Source of the DNA: JBFLYN01 sp040756655
GTDB lineage: Bacteria; Bacillota; Sulfobacillia; UBA8153
Direction of reading: 5' to 3'
Assembly: GCA_040756655.1 (NCBI GenBank)
Contig: JBFLYN010000038.1
Location: 1 to 30,751, forward strand
DNA length: 30,751 nucleotides
Positions 21,789-29,710 of the stretch are shown in pieces. The notes beneath the pieces were generated by a model. The model was not told where the DNA came from, did no database searches, and saw nothing but the letters and a program-made list of their open reading frames with translations. Position numbers and translations under genes: made by a program. Each line of letters starts with the position of its first letter. Position 1 is the first letter of the stretch.

Positions 21789-23219
21789 TTGTTGCGCCGC
21801 CTTTTGGTGATGCTGGGCATGGTGATGCTGGCGACGGGCTGCACCCCGGCGCCCTCACTCCCCGCCGTACCGGCGATTCCCCCTGAACCCCCGGTGGTAC
21901 CCGCCGGGCCCAGGCTGGTACCAGCCTGGGAAAGTGCCCTCCGGGAGCTGGGGTGGGAAGGCTCCGGGACCTACCTCTACGCTCTGGAAGCGTCGTTCCG
22001 TCCCGGCGACCAGGAGTTCCTTTGGCTCCGCCTGGAGTACCTGCAGGATGCACCAGGAGGGGTCAGGCGCTTGGTGATACGAGTGGACCAAGACGGCACC
22101 CAGGGTGAAGTTTCCCCGGCGGGCCCCGCCTTTCCTACCCATGCCCGCGCCCTGGCGATGGCTTTTCCGGAAGTGGCCGGGTGCCTGCTGAGCCTGGACC
22201 GGGCCGGTGTGGCGGGACGCGCGGTGGCAACAGGCGAATTCTCCGTGCTGGAAGTTGCGGCGCATCATGACCCCGGCCGGGTCTACGGGCTCGACCCGGC
22301 CTGGACCTACTACGTGGTGGAGGGCACCGGGGTCCGGCCCGTCGCTGCTTCCCACCCGGTGGCCGCCCCGGCCCAGGGTTTTGCCGTGATCGCCCACGTC
22401 TATCCCGTGGGCCGCCAAGCGTCCGGCTCCAACCAGCGGTTCCTCCTGGCAGGCCCCGGTGGTTCTTTTTCTCCCGTCGATTTGCCCCGGCCCGAGCTGG
22501 AGAGCGACTGGCAGGTGGGTTCAGCCTACCTCCTGGATGTTACCGGAGACGGCACTCTCGATACGGTATTCCTGCTCGTACCCGGCACCCCGGCCTTTGC
22601 GCCCTCGGTCCACCGGCTGGTGGTCAAAGGCAAAGAGCAGTTCCAGGTGGACATGGACGTGCCAAAACCTGGTTACGGGACGTCCCTGGCCTGGAGGGAC
22701 CTGGACGGGGACGGGCGACCCGAGCTGGTTTTCACCGATACCCTGGGCGGTTCGGGTTCCGCGGTCAACCTCCGCGTGTACCAGCTGGTCAAGACCGCCG
22801 CCGGCTGGAACGCCCGGCAGTTATTGGACACCCTGGCCGCGCCCCGGCCTGAGTTTTTCTATTCTTACCTGGGAAAAGGGTTCGTCGAAGTCGTGTCAAC
22901 TCAGCCTCCCGGTAAGTGGCAGTATGTGGCCTACCGGGTCACCACCGGTGCAGAAGACGCGGCCTTGCGGCGGGACTTTGGGGAAGGTCCCCGGGAGGCC
23001 TGGGTGGACCCGTATTCCGGATACGACCTCTGGGACCTGGACGGCGACGGCACCGTGGAGATCGTCGGGCAAAGCCTGCTGGGTGGCCTAGCTCACCCCG
23101 ACATCATCGGGCTCTGGACACCGGTGTGGCAGTGCCGGGCAGGCACTCTGCAACCCGGCGCGGCGGCCCTTTACCGCCTGGGAAGACTGGGCTGGGTGTG
23201 GGTAGCGCCTGGCGAGTAG
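21789..23219 (+). CDS. Lipoprotein with FG-GAP/VCBS-type calcium-binding repeats
   Basis: A 476-residue protein predicted to be anchored outside the membrane by Cys18 after the signal peptide MLRRLLVMLGMVMLATGC. TTG 21789 is chosen because GGGAGG (21775-21780) lies 8 bases upstream and a perfect n-region and h-region begin there; the ATG at 21765 would put the SD inside the coding sequence. A Pro-rich linker (20-45) follows. Three D-x-D-x-D-G-type loops occur at about 250-258 (DVTGDGTLD), 304-309 (DLDGDG) and 416-421 (DLDGDG), each with a following hydrophobic strand, as in FG-GAP or VCBS repeats of beta-propeller proteins. No enzymatic motif is seen. It lies 51 bases before atpZ on the same strand and could be the first gene of the ATP synthase transcript. 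Confidence 0.8.
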   Translation: MLRRLLVMLGMVMLATGCTPAPSLPAVPAIPPEPPVVPAGPRLVPAWESALRELGWEGSGTYLYALEASFRPGDQEFLWLRLEYLQDAPGGVRRLVIRVDQDGTQGEVSPAGPAFPTHARALAMAFPEVAGCLLSLDRAGVAGRAVATGEFSVLEVAAHHDPGRVYGLDPAWTYYVVEGTGVRPVAASHPVAAPAQGFAVIAHVYPVGRQASGSNQRFLLAGPGGSFSPVDLPRPELESDWQVGSAYLLDVTGDGTLDTVFLLVPGTPAFAPSVHRLVVKGKEQFQVDMDVPKPGYGTSLAWRDLDGDGRPELVFTDTLGGSGSAVNLRVYQLVKTAAGWNARQLLDTLAAPRPEFFYSYLGKGFVEVVSTQPPGKWQYVAYRVTTGAEDAALRRDFGEGPREAWVDPYSGYDLWDLDGDGTVEIVGQSLLGGLAHPDIIGLWTPVWQCRAGTLQPGAAALYRLGRLGWVWVAPGE

Positions 23220-23270
23220 GTGCATGACCCACCTGGGCAGTGGCAATTACTAGACAGAGGGTGGCTGAGC

Positions 23271-23501
23271 ATGGGTGGCGAAGGCTGGGAGGTTTTGCGA
23301 TACCTGGGCCTCATAACCCAACTGGGGCTGACCGTGGCTCTATCGGCCGTCGGCGGCATCGCCCTGGGCGTGAGCCTCGACCGCAGACTGGGCACCCGGT
23401 TCTTGGGTCCCCTGTTGCTCCTGGGTGGCCTGGGCCTGGGCTTCGTCTACGCCTACCGGCTTATCCTGCAAGCCAGCCGGGGAGGGCGGAGCAGGTCGTA
23501 G
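23271..23501 (+). CDS. atpZ: AtpZ/AtpI-family membrane protein, first gene of the ATP synthase operon
   Basis: A 76-residue protein with two membrane helices (about 10-32 and 42-66) separated by SLDRRLGTRFLGP. The G-x-x-LG-x-x-LDRRLGT pattern is typical of the AtpZ family, which associates with the Fo sector and is linked to Mg2+ or assembly functions. ATG 23271 has AGGGTGG about 8 bases upstream. Its TAG stop (23499-23501) overlaps the proposed GTA start of atpI as GTAG. Position directly before atpI and atpB is the standard one. Confidence 0.83.
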   Translation: MGGEGWEVLRYLGLITQLGLTVALSAVGGIALGVSLDRRLGTRFLGPLLLLGGLGLGFVYAYRLILQASRGGRSRS

Positions 23502-23884
23502 ACGGCAATCCCAAGACCAGCGCCAAGACCAGACCCGGTCTTCTGGACCGGGTCTTTGGCCGCTCTGCCCTGGTGGTGGCGGCGGTTGGTGCTCCGCTCC
23601 TCTTGTGGGCCCCGGCGGCGGGAGCCGGGTGGCTACTGGGAGGTGGTTCCTACCTTTTGGGCTTTGTACACCTGGCGTCTTCAGTGGACCGCCTGCTCCG
23701 TCTGGATGATGGGGAGCGTGCAGCCGCACTGGCCCGGCGCGCTTATGTCCTTCGTATCCTGGTGGCAGCAGTCGTGCTCTGGACGGCCCTGGTCATGCCC
23801 GGCGTGGAGTTTTGGACGACGGTGGCCGGCTTGGTGGCTCCCAGGCTGGTGATCCTTGCCCACGCCCTGGAAGGTGACAACTGA
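23498..23884 (+). CDS. atpI: ATP synthase subunit I (AtpI-like), probable GTA start
   Basis: A 128-residue membrane protein with about four hydrophobic helices, of the type that helps assemble the c-ring. There is a basic N-terminus (NPKTSAKTRPGLLDRVFGR), then helices from ALVVAAVG, GAGWLLGGGSYLLGF, YVLRILVAAVVLW and TTVAGLVAPRLVIL. No ATG, GTG or TTG lies in this frame between the atpZ gene and the first helix. GTG at 23573 would remove the whole basic N-terminus. GTA at 23498 overlaps the atpZ stop as GTAG and has GGAG six bases upstream and GGAGG twelve; GTC 23495 is an alternative. The same arrangement recurs at atpH. The stop is one base from the atpB start. Family is inferred from position and topology. 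Confidence 0.75.
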   Translation, partial: VDGNPKTSAKTRPGLLDRVFGRSALVVAAVGAPLLLWAPAAGAGWLLGGGSYLLGFVHLASSVDRLLRLDDGERAAALARRAYVLRILVAAVVLWTALVMPGVEFWTTVAGLVAPRLVILAHALEGDN

Positions 23885-23885
23885 G

Positions 23886-24527
23886 ATGCCATCGCTCGTG
23901 GTAGTTTTTTTCATCGGACCGGTCCCCGTCTCCCGTACGGTGGTGACCACCTGGGGAGTCATGCTCGTACTGGTGCTGGCCGCCCTCTGGTTGACCCGGG
24001 GAGGGACCAACCCCCGCGGCATTTACCTCTTGCCCGAGCTGTTCTTGGAATCCATGGACGGCCTTATCGACAGCATGATGGGAGCCCGGGGTAGGCGGTA
24101 CCTACCCTTCATCGCCACCATCGCCCTGTTCGTCACCGCCGGCAACCTGGCCGGCGTGATCCCGGGGGCCATCCCTCCCACCGCGGACTTGGCCACTCCC
24201 GCCGCCGTGGGATTTTTGGTATTCTCGGTAGTTCACATCACCGGTCTTAGGGAAAAAGGGCTCTTAGGTTACGCCCGGGAGTACTTCCAACCCTACTGGT
24301 GGCTCTTCCCCCTCAATTTGGCCGGGGCCGCGGCCCGCCCCCTCAGCCACATTTTCCGCCTGTATGGGAACCTGGCAGGAGGAGGCATACTGATGAGCGT
24401 GACCATGCTGCTGGCGCCGTGGCTCGTGCCGGTGCCCGTCATCGCCTGGTTCAGCGTGTTCATTGGGATCGTGCAGGGATTTGTGTTTACGCTCTTGGCG
24501 GTGGCCTACATCGCCGAAGCACTGTAA
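23886..24527 (+). CDS. atpB: ATP synthase Fo subunit a
   Basis: Stator channel subunit that passes ions to and from the c-ring. It is 213 residues with five or six helices, slightly shorter than usual. The essential arginine is R158 in LSHIFRLYGNLAGG. The preceding PLNLAGAAARPLSH aligns with the usual P-x-N-x-x-x-x-x-ARPxS segment, and the last helix GFVFTLLAVAYIAEAL is typical. The ATG at 23886 lies one base after the atpI stop, and AAGGTGA is nearby, so translation is probably coupled. The c-subunit motif downstream suggests sodium as the coupling ion; I cannot judge selectivity from subunit a alone. Confidence 0.94.
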   Translation: MPSLVVVFFIGPVPVSRTVVTTWGVMLVLVLAALWLTRGGTNPRGIYLLPELFLESMDGLIDSMMGARGRRYLPFIATIALFVTAGNLAGVIPGAIPPTADLATPAAVGFLVFSVVHITGLREKGLLGYAREYFQPYWWLFPLNLAGAAARPLSHIFRLYGNLAGGGILMSVTMLLAPWLVPVPVIAWFSVFIGIVQGFVFTLLAVAYIAEAL

Positions 24528-24543
24528 CCCGGGAGGCGACACC

Positions 24544-24822
24544 ATGCTGCCCATTGACGGTTCGGTCATTATCATTGCCGCTGTGGCCATTGGCGCCGGC
24601 TTGGCCATGATCGCTGGGTTAGGGCCAGGGATCGGCGAGGGCTACGCCGCGGGCAAGGCCATTGAGGCCCTGGCCCGGCAGCCCGAGGCGGAAGGCAAGA
24701 TCAGGACCACCCTGATCCTGGGTGACGCCATCGCCGAGTCGACCGGCATCTATTCCCTGGCCGTGGCCCTCTTTATGCTCTTTACCATCGCGCTCCCCCT
24801 ACTCAACCGGCTGTTGCGCTAG
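24544..24822 (+). CDS. atpE: ATP synthase Fo subunit c, Na+-type two-carboxylate motif
   Basis: A 92-residue hairpin of two membrane helices that forms the rotor ring. Helix 1 holds AMIAGLGPGIGEGYAAGKA, the loop is ARQPEAEGK, and helix 2 holds the ion-binding Glu65. Residues that coordinate Na+ in Ilyobacter tartaricus have counterparts: I63, E65, S66, T67 and Y70 (AIAESTGIY). At position 32, where Ilyobacter has Gln, there is Glu32 (GIGEGY), the two-carboxylate arrangement described for Fusobacterium nucleatum. An extra Asp61 precedes them. GGGAGG stands 8 bases before ATG 24544. The only loop lysine is K52; K38 lies at the end of helix 1. Identity is certain; sodium use is inference from these residues. 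Confidence 0.96.
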   Translation: MLPIDGSVIIIAAVAIGAGLAMIAGLGPGIGEGYAAGKAIEALARQPEAEGKIRTTLILGDAIAESTGIYSLAVALFMLFTIALPLLNRLLR

Positions 24823-24823
24823 G

Positions 24824-25318
24824 ATGTTCTCCCTGGTGGATTTCATCGCCCAGGTCGTGAACTTCCTGGTGCTCATGGCCTTGCTCACCCGCATCCTCTA
24901 CCGCCCGGTTACGCAACGCTTGGACCAGCGGCACCAGGAAATACTCCGCCTGCACCAGGAAGCCAGGGATCGCCTCAACGAGGCCGCCCAGCAGCAGGCC
25001 CGGGCCGGCGAGGAACTGGCCAAGGCGGGCGAGCGCGCCCGGGCGCTGGTGGACCGGGCGACCCAGGAGGCAGCCCGCCTCCGCGGCGAGGAATTGGCCC
25101 AGGCCAAGACAGAGGCTTCCCAGCTTCTGGCCCGGGCCCGGGACGAGATCGACAGGAAGACCGCCCAGGCGGCCAGGGAGTTGCAGGAGAGTTTCGTCTC
25201 TGTGGTCATGGCCGCTACTACCCAGGTGGTGGGCCGGGAAATCCGCCCGGCCGACCACCAGCGGCTGGTGGAGGAGCTGGCCTCCGGGCTGGGACAGGAT
25301 GGGAGGGGACCGGCGTAG
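24824..25318 (+). CDS. atpF: ATP synthase Fo subunit b
   Basis: Peripheral stalk subunit of 164 residues. One N-terminal membrane helix (VDFIAQVVNFLVLMALLTRI) is followed by a long charged coiled coil from about residue 30 with many Ala, Arg, Glu and Gln residues (RDRLNEAAQQQARAGEELAKA) and a short C-terminal region that contacts delta. ATG 24824 begins one base after the atpE stop and has no good SD, so it should be coupled to atpE. The TAG stop overlaps the proposed GTA start of atpH. Confidence 0.95.
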   Translation: MFSLVDFIAQVVNFLVLMALLTRILYRPVTQRLDQRHQEILRLHQEARDRLNEAAQQQARAGEELAKAGERARALVDRATQEAARLRGEELAQAKTEASQLLARARDEIDRKTAQAARELQESFVSVVMAATTQVVGREIRPADHQRLVEELASGLGQDGRGPA

Positions 25319-25836
25319 ACTCTGCGCGCGCTTACGCCCGGGCCCTGTGGGAACTCACCCCGGCTCAGCACCGGGCCCCGGTCGGCCGGGTGCTGGAGGT
25401 CCTATCCCGCGACTACCGGGCAGGCGGCAGCACTCGCCGCCTGCTCCTTTCCCCCGGTCTTCCCCCGGCGCAACGCCGACAATACCTCGAACACCTCCTG
25501 GGTCCCAGCCTGGCCGGTGTCCTGGCTCTCCTGGCCGGGCGGGGGCGAGCCCACCTCTTCCCGGCCATGGCCAGGGCCTACGGGCAGCTGCTGGCAGGTG
25601 GCCGGGTACGGGTGACCACGGCCTTCCCGCTGGATCCCGCGGGTGCCCGCCTCATGCAAGAGGCCATCGCCCGGGTGGCTCCGGGCGCAGCCGTGGAATA
25701 CGCGGAGGACCCCGCCTTGATGGCCGGTGCCCTGGTGCAGGTAGGTGACTGGCAGTGGGACGGGAGTGCCCGGGGGCGCATCCAAAGGCTCGAGACGGTG
25801 CTGCGGTCAAAGGTGGGTGCCAGCAGTGGGCGCTGA
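25315..25836 (+). CDS. atpH: ATP synthase F1 subunit delta, probable GTA start
   Basis: Joins the b stalk to the alpha subunits; 173 residues. The N-terminal helix SARAYARALWELTPAQHR is the conserved YAxAL helix, and the C-terminus VGDWQWDGSARGRIQRLETVL matches the usual IGD-x-x-x-D-x-S-x-x-GRL end. GTG 25390 would delete that helix. The only start that keeps it is GTA 25315, in GTAG shared with the atpF stop, with GGGAGGGG 8 bases upstream. No ATG, GTG or TTG is in frame for a long way upstream, and CTG 25345 lies within the helix. The gene overlaps the atpA start by 11 bases. Family identity is firm; the GTA start is an inference strengthened by the same pattern at atpI. Confidence 0.9.
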   Translation, partial: VDSARAYARALWELTPAQHRAPVGRVLEVLSRDYRAGGSTRRLLLSPGLPPAQRRQYLEHLLGPSLAGVLALLAGRGRAHLFPAMARAYGQLLAGGRVRVTTAFPLDPAGARLMQEAIARVAPGAAVEYAEDPALMAGALVQVGDWQWDGSARGRIQRLETVLRSKVGASSGR

Positions 25837-27397
25837 TGGACAGGATATCGCCAGCCTCATCCTCAAGAGGCTCCAGGAATTCGCGCCGGGCGCTGAGCTC
25901 GTGGAAACCGGCACAGTGGTCACGGTGGGAGATGGCGTCGCCCGGGTGTACGGCCTGGGCGGAGTGGTATCCGGCGAGCTGGTGCTGTTCCCCCACCATG
26001 TCCCGGGGATCGTGCTGAACCTGGACGAGGACGGGGCTGGCGTGGTGATCCTGGGAGCCGGGGACCGGGTGCGGGCCCAGGACCAGGTGGTCCGCACCGG
26101 GCGGGTAGTGGAAGTCCCGGTGGGGCCAGGACTCAGAGGCCGGGTAGTGGACGCCCTGGGGAACCCGGTGGACGGGCGGGGCCCGATGGAAGCCCGGGAG
26201 CACCGGCGCGTGGAATCTCCCGCCCCCGGGGTGGCCCAAAGGCAGCCCGTCAACCAGCCGCTACTTACCGGCATCAAGGCCGTGGACGCCCTGGTCCCCA
26301 TCGGCCGCGGGCAGCGTGAACTCATCATCGGGGACCGGGAGACTGGCAAGACAGCCCTGGCCGTAGATACCATCATCAACCAGCGGGGACAGGACGTGTA
26401 TTGTGTATACGTGGGAGTGGGCATGAGAAAGTCCGCCCTGGCCCGGCTGGCCCACATCCTGGAAGAGACCGGGGCGCTGGAGTATACGACTATCGTGGCC
26501 GCTCCGGCCGGCGACCCCCCGGCCCTGCAGTACCTGGCTCCCTTTGCCGGCTGCGCCATGGCGGAGTATGCCATGTACCGGGGCGATCACGCCCTGGTGG
26601 TGTACGATGATCTTTCCCGTCACGCCGTGGCCTACCGGGCCATGTCTTTGCTGCTCAGAAGGCCCCCCGGGCGGGAAGCTTACCCTGGTGATGTGTTTTA
26701 CCTGCACTCGCGCCTGCTGGAGCGTTCGGCCCAGCTCTCGCCAGCACTAGGGGGTGGATCCATGACGGCCCTCCCCATCGTCACCACCCTGGCGGGCGAC
26801 ATTTCGGCGTACATACCCACCAATGTGATCTCCATTACCGACGGGCAGGTCTACCTGGAACCGGATCTCTTCTTCGCGGGGGTGCGTCCGGCGGTGAACG
26901 TGGGTCTGTCCGTGTCCCGGGTGGGGGGAGCCGCCCAACCGGCATCCATGCGACGGGCGGCAGGCCAGCTCAGGTTGGAACTGGCCCAATACCGGGAACT
27001 GGCTGCCTTCTCCCGCTTTGCCTCAGAACTGGACCCGTCTACCCGGGCGCGCCTACAAAGGGGAGAGCGCATCGTAGAAGCCCTCAAACAGCCCCAGTAT
27101 CGCCCAGTACCTGTGTGGCAGCAGGTGGCCCTGGTCTTTGCCGCAGTCGAGGGGTTCTTGGACCCGGTCCCGGTTAAGAAAGTGCGGGACTTCGAGCGGG
27201 AGATTGCCTCCTACCTCCGGGCGCACCACCCGGCACTGCTCGCAGACCTGGAAGGCGGCGAGTGGACCGGTGCTATTGAGGCCAGCCTGGAGTCGGCCAT
27301 ACGGGCCTTCAGCGAGCACTATTACGGCATGGAGAAAGGCAGTGAACCCACCCATGGCCAGGACCAGTCCCCGGGACCTCCGGCGCCGCATGAGTAG
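25826..27397 (+). CDS. atpA: ATP synthase F1 subunit alpha
   Basis: Regulatory nucleotide-binding subunit of the F1 hexamer; 523 residues. GTG 25826 has AAAGGTGG about 9 bases upstream and leads to DGQDIASLILKRLQEFAP, the normal N-terminus. An ATG at 25836 (ATGA-type position) is in a different frame. The P-loop is GDRETGKT (169-176); nearly all family members have Q where this has E172. The arginine-finger region SVSRVGGAAQ is present, as is ISAYIPTNVISITDGQ. The C-terminus runs 44 bases into atpG with a polar tail (KGSEPTHGQDQSPG). Otherwise the sequence is ordinary. Confidence 0.96.
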   Translation: MGADGQDIASLILKRLQEFAPGAELVETGTVVTVGDGVARVYGLGGVVSGELVLFPHHVPGIVLNLDEDGAGVVILGAGDRVRAQDQVVRTGRVVEVPVGPGLRGRVVDALGNPVDGRGPMEAREHRRVESPAPGVAQRQPVNQPLLTGIKAVDALVPIGRGQRELIIGDRETGKTALAVDTIINQRGQDVYCVYVGVGMRKSALARLAHILEETGALEYTTIVAAPAGDPPALQYLAPFAGCAMAEYAMYRGDHALVVYDDLSRHAVAYRAMSLLLRRPPGREAYPGDVFYLHSRLLERSAQLSPALGGGSMTALPIVTTLAGDISAYIPTNVISITDGQVYLEPDLFFAGVRPAVNVGLSVSRVGGAAQPASMRRAAGQLRLELAQYRELAAFSRFASELDPSTRARLQRGERIVEALKQPQYRPVPVWQQVALVFAAVEGFLDPVPVKKVRDFEREIASYLRAHHPALLADLEGGEWTGAIEASLESAIRAFSEHYYGMEKGSEPTHGQDQSPGPPAPHE

Positions 27398-28283
27398 TGT
27401 GCGGACCGCCATGACCATTACCCGGGCCATGAAGACCGTGGCCAGCCTGAAGCTGAGAAAGGCCAGGGAACTTTTGTCTCCTGCCCGGGATTTTCACGCC
27501 CAGCTGCAAGCGGTGTGGCTGTCCCTGGACCGAGAGGCCAGGGACCGGGCCCTGGCGCCCGCACCAGCCGTCGCCAAGGAGCCGGACTTGCCGCCCGGGA
27601 CCGCCGGAAATCCCCGGGTCCTGGAAGAAGGCGAACGACCCCGGCTAGAGCCCGGCCCGGGTAACACTCTACTGGTTGTGCTCACTTCAGACCGGGGGTT
27701 GGCGGGAGCTTACAACGCCGACGTGCTGCGCGCTTGGCTGACGGCCCGGGACGCATACCCGGGCTCCTCCGTGGTAGTGCTGGGCAGCCGGGGTCGCGAG
27801 GCCCTGCTGGCCCGGGGAGTGGCTCCCATTCTGGCCCTGCCTTTCCCGGACCGGCCCGACCTGGCCCTATCCCGCTACCTCGGCCAGCTGCTGGCCTGGG
27901 CCTGGTGGGAACGGGGCGCCCGTTCCTTCCTGGTTCACACCCGCTTTTACTCGGCACTCAAGCGCGAAGCCGTGGTCACCCCGTGCGTGCCGCCTGCGCC
28001 TGCACCCGCCACCCGGCCGTCCCGGACGGGCTTCCTCTGGGAACCCTCCGAGGCCGGGGTGGCCAGGCACCTTTTGCCCCACCTGGCTGCTGCCCAGGTC
28101 TACCTGGCCATCGCCGGCTCCAGGGCGGCGGAGCTGGCAGCCCGGGTGTCCGCCATGGACGCGGCCACCGAGAAGGCCGGTGAACTACTGGAGGAGCTCA
28201 CCCTCACCTACCACCGGGTGCGGAGAGAGCGCATCACCCGGGAACTGGTGGAAGCCTCCGGGCGGGAGGTGAACTGGCCATGA
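27354..28283 (+). CDS. atpG: ATP synthase F1 subunit gamma
   Basis: Central rotor shaft, 309 residues. The N-terminal helix RRRMSSVRTAMTITRAMK and C-terminal helix SAMDAATEKAGELLEELTL, ending in ITRELVEA, form the conserved coiled coil. The Rossmann-like middle has VVLTSDRGLAGAYNADVLRA. An insertion rich in Pro, Gly and Glu (about residues 68-105, from ALAPAPAVAKEPDL to LEPGPG) is longer than usual. ATG 27354 lies inside the atpA end without a close SD, so translation depends on atpA. The stop overlaps the atpD start as ATGA. Confidence 0.94.
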   Translation: MARTSPRDLRRRMSSVRTAMTITRAMKTVASLKLRKARELLSPARDFHAQLQAVWLSLDREARDRALAPAPAVAKEPDLPPGTAGNPRVLEEGERPRLEPGPGNTLLVVLTSDRGLAGAYNADVLRAWLTARDAYPGSSVVVLGSRGREALLARGVAPILALPFPDRPDLALSRYLGQLLAWAWWERGARSFLVHTRFYSALKREAVVTPCVPPAPAPATRPSRTGFLWEPSEAGVARHLLPHLAAAQVYLAIAGSRAAELAARVSAMDAATEKAGELLEELTLTYHRVRRERITRELVEASGREVNWP

Positions 28284-29710
28284 CGGGAAAAGAGGGCCGC
28301 GTTGTGCGCATAGTCGGTCCCGTGCTGGACGTGGAGTTTCCCGGCGGCGACGTGCCCGGGCTCTACGATGCCTTGGAGGTCCACCTGCGGGAGCCACCGG
28401 CGCCGGGTGATGGACCCGCGTCCGGGCGGCGGGCCATCACCGCCGAGGTGCTGCACCACCTAGGTGATGGGCGCGTCCGGTGCGTGGCCTTTAGTTCCAC
28501 CGACGGCCTGGGGCGCGGCCTGGAAGTGACCAGCACAGGAGGTCCCGTGACCGTCCCGGTGGGCCCAGCCGTACTCGGGCGGGTGTTCAACGTGCTGGGC
28601 GAGCCCATCGACGGGGGAGCGCCCGTAAAAGCAGAGGTGCGCTGGCCCATTCACCGGGCTTCCCCGCCGCTGGAGGAGCAGGCTACCGCCCCGCAAGTCC
28701 TGGAGACAGGCATCAAGGCCATTGACCTTCTTTCCCCGTACCTGCGCGGGGGGAAAGTGGGCCTCTTCGGCGGGGCCGGCGTGGGCAAGACCGTCCTCAT
28801 CATGGAGCTCATCCGCAACATCGCCAAGGAATATGGCGGACTTTCGGTTTTCGGGGGGGTCGGCGAGAGGACCCGCGAGGGCAACGCGCTTTGGCTGGAG
28901 ATGAAAGACAGCGGGGTCCTGGACAAGACGGCCCTGGTATTTGGACAGATGAACGAGCCGCCCGGGGCCCGCATGCGGGTGGCCCTTACTTCCCTGACCA
29001 TGGCCGAGTACTTCCGCGATGTAGAGGGCCGGGATGTCTTGCTGTTCATCGATAACATCTTCCGTTTCATCCAGGCCGGCTTGGAAGTCTCGGCCCTGCT
29101 GGGACGCATGCCCGCAGAAGTAGGCTACCAGCCCACCCTGGCCACGGAAGTAGGGGCTCTCCAGGAGAGGATCACTTCGACCCGGCGGGGCTCCATCACC
29201 TCGGTACAGGCCGTTTTCGTACCCGCGGACGACATCACCGACCCGGCACCCGCCACGGTGTTCGCCCACCTGGACGCCACTACCGTGCTATCGCGGTCCG
29301 TGGCCGAACTGGGGCTATACCCGGCCATTGAACCCCTGGAGTCCTCATCCCGTGCCCTGGACCCGGGCATCGTGGGCGAGGAGCACTACCGGGTGGCCCA
29401 AGGAGTCCTGGAACTCCTCCAACGCTACCGGGACTTGCAGGATATCATCACCCTCCTGGGCATGGATGAGCTTTCGGAAGAAGACCGCCTGGCCGTGACC
29501 CGAGCGCGCAAGGTCCAGCGGTTCCTCACCCAGCCACTGTTCGTGGCCCAGGCCTTCACCGGCCGCGCCGGCCGCTACCTATCCCGGGAAGAGACGGTGC
29601 GGGGGTTTGCCCACATCATCGACGGGAAACTGGACCACGTGCCCGAAAGCTCCTTCTACATGGTGGGCAACATCCACGAGGCCGTGGCAGCCGGGGAGGA
29701 ACGGGAGTGA
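28280..29710 (+). CDS. atpD: ATP synthase F1 subunit beta
   Basis: Catalytic subunit, 476 residues. The P-loop is GGAGVGKT (164-171), followed by GGVGERTREGN with the catalytic glutamate, the Walker B region VLLFIDNIFRF, and the intact DELSEED lever motif. A short insertion (PPAPGDGPASGRR, about 39-51) lies in the N-terminal beta barrel. ATG 28280 overlaps the gamma stop (ATGA) and has GGGAGGTGA upstream. The end overlaps the epsilon start as GTGA. All marks of a functional enzyme are present. Confidence 0.97.
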   Translation: MTGKEGRVVRIVGPVLDVEFPGGDVPGLYDALEVHLREPPAPGDGPASGRRAITAEVLHHLGDGRVRCVAFSSTDGLGRGLEVTSTGGPVTVPVGPAVLGRVFNVLGEPIDGGAPVKAEVRWPIHRASPPLEEQATAPQVLETGIKAIDLLSPYLRGGKVGLFGGAGVGKTVLIMELIRNIAKEYGGLSVFGGVGERTREGNALWLEMKDSGVLDKTALVFGQMNEPPGARMRVALTSLTMAEYFRDVEGRDVLLFIDNIFRFIQAGLEVSALLGRMPAEVGYQPTLATEVGALQERITSTRRGSITSVQAVFVPADDITDPAPATVFAHLDATTVLSRSVAELGLYPAIEPLESSSRALDPGIVGEEHYRVAQGVLELLQRYRDLQDIITLLGMDELSEEDRLAVTRARKVQRFLTQPLFVAQAFTGRAGRYLSREETVRGFAHIIDGKLDHVPESSFYMVGNIHEAVAAGEERE

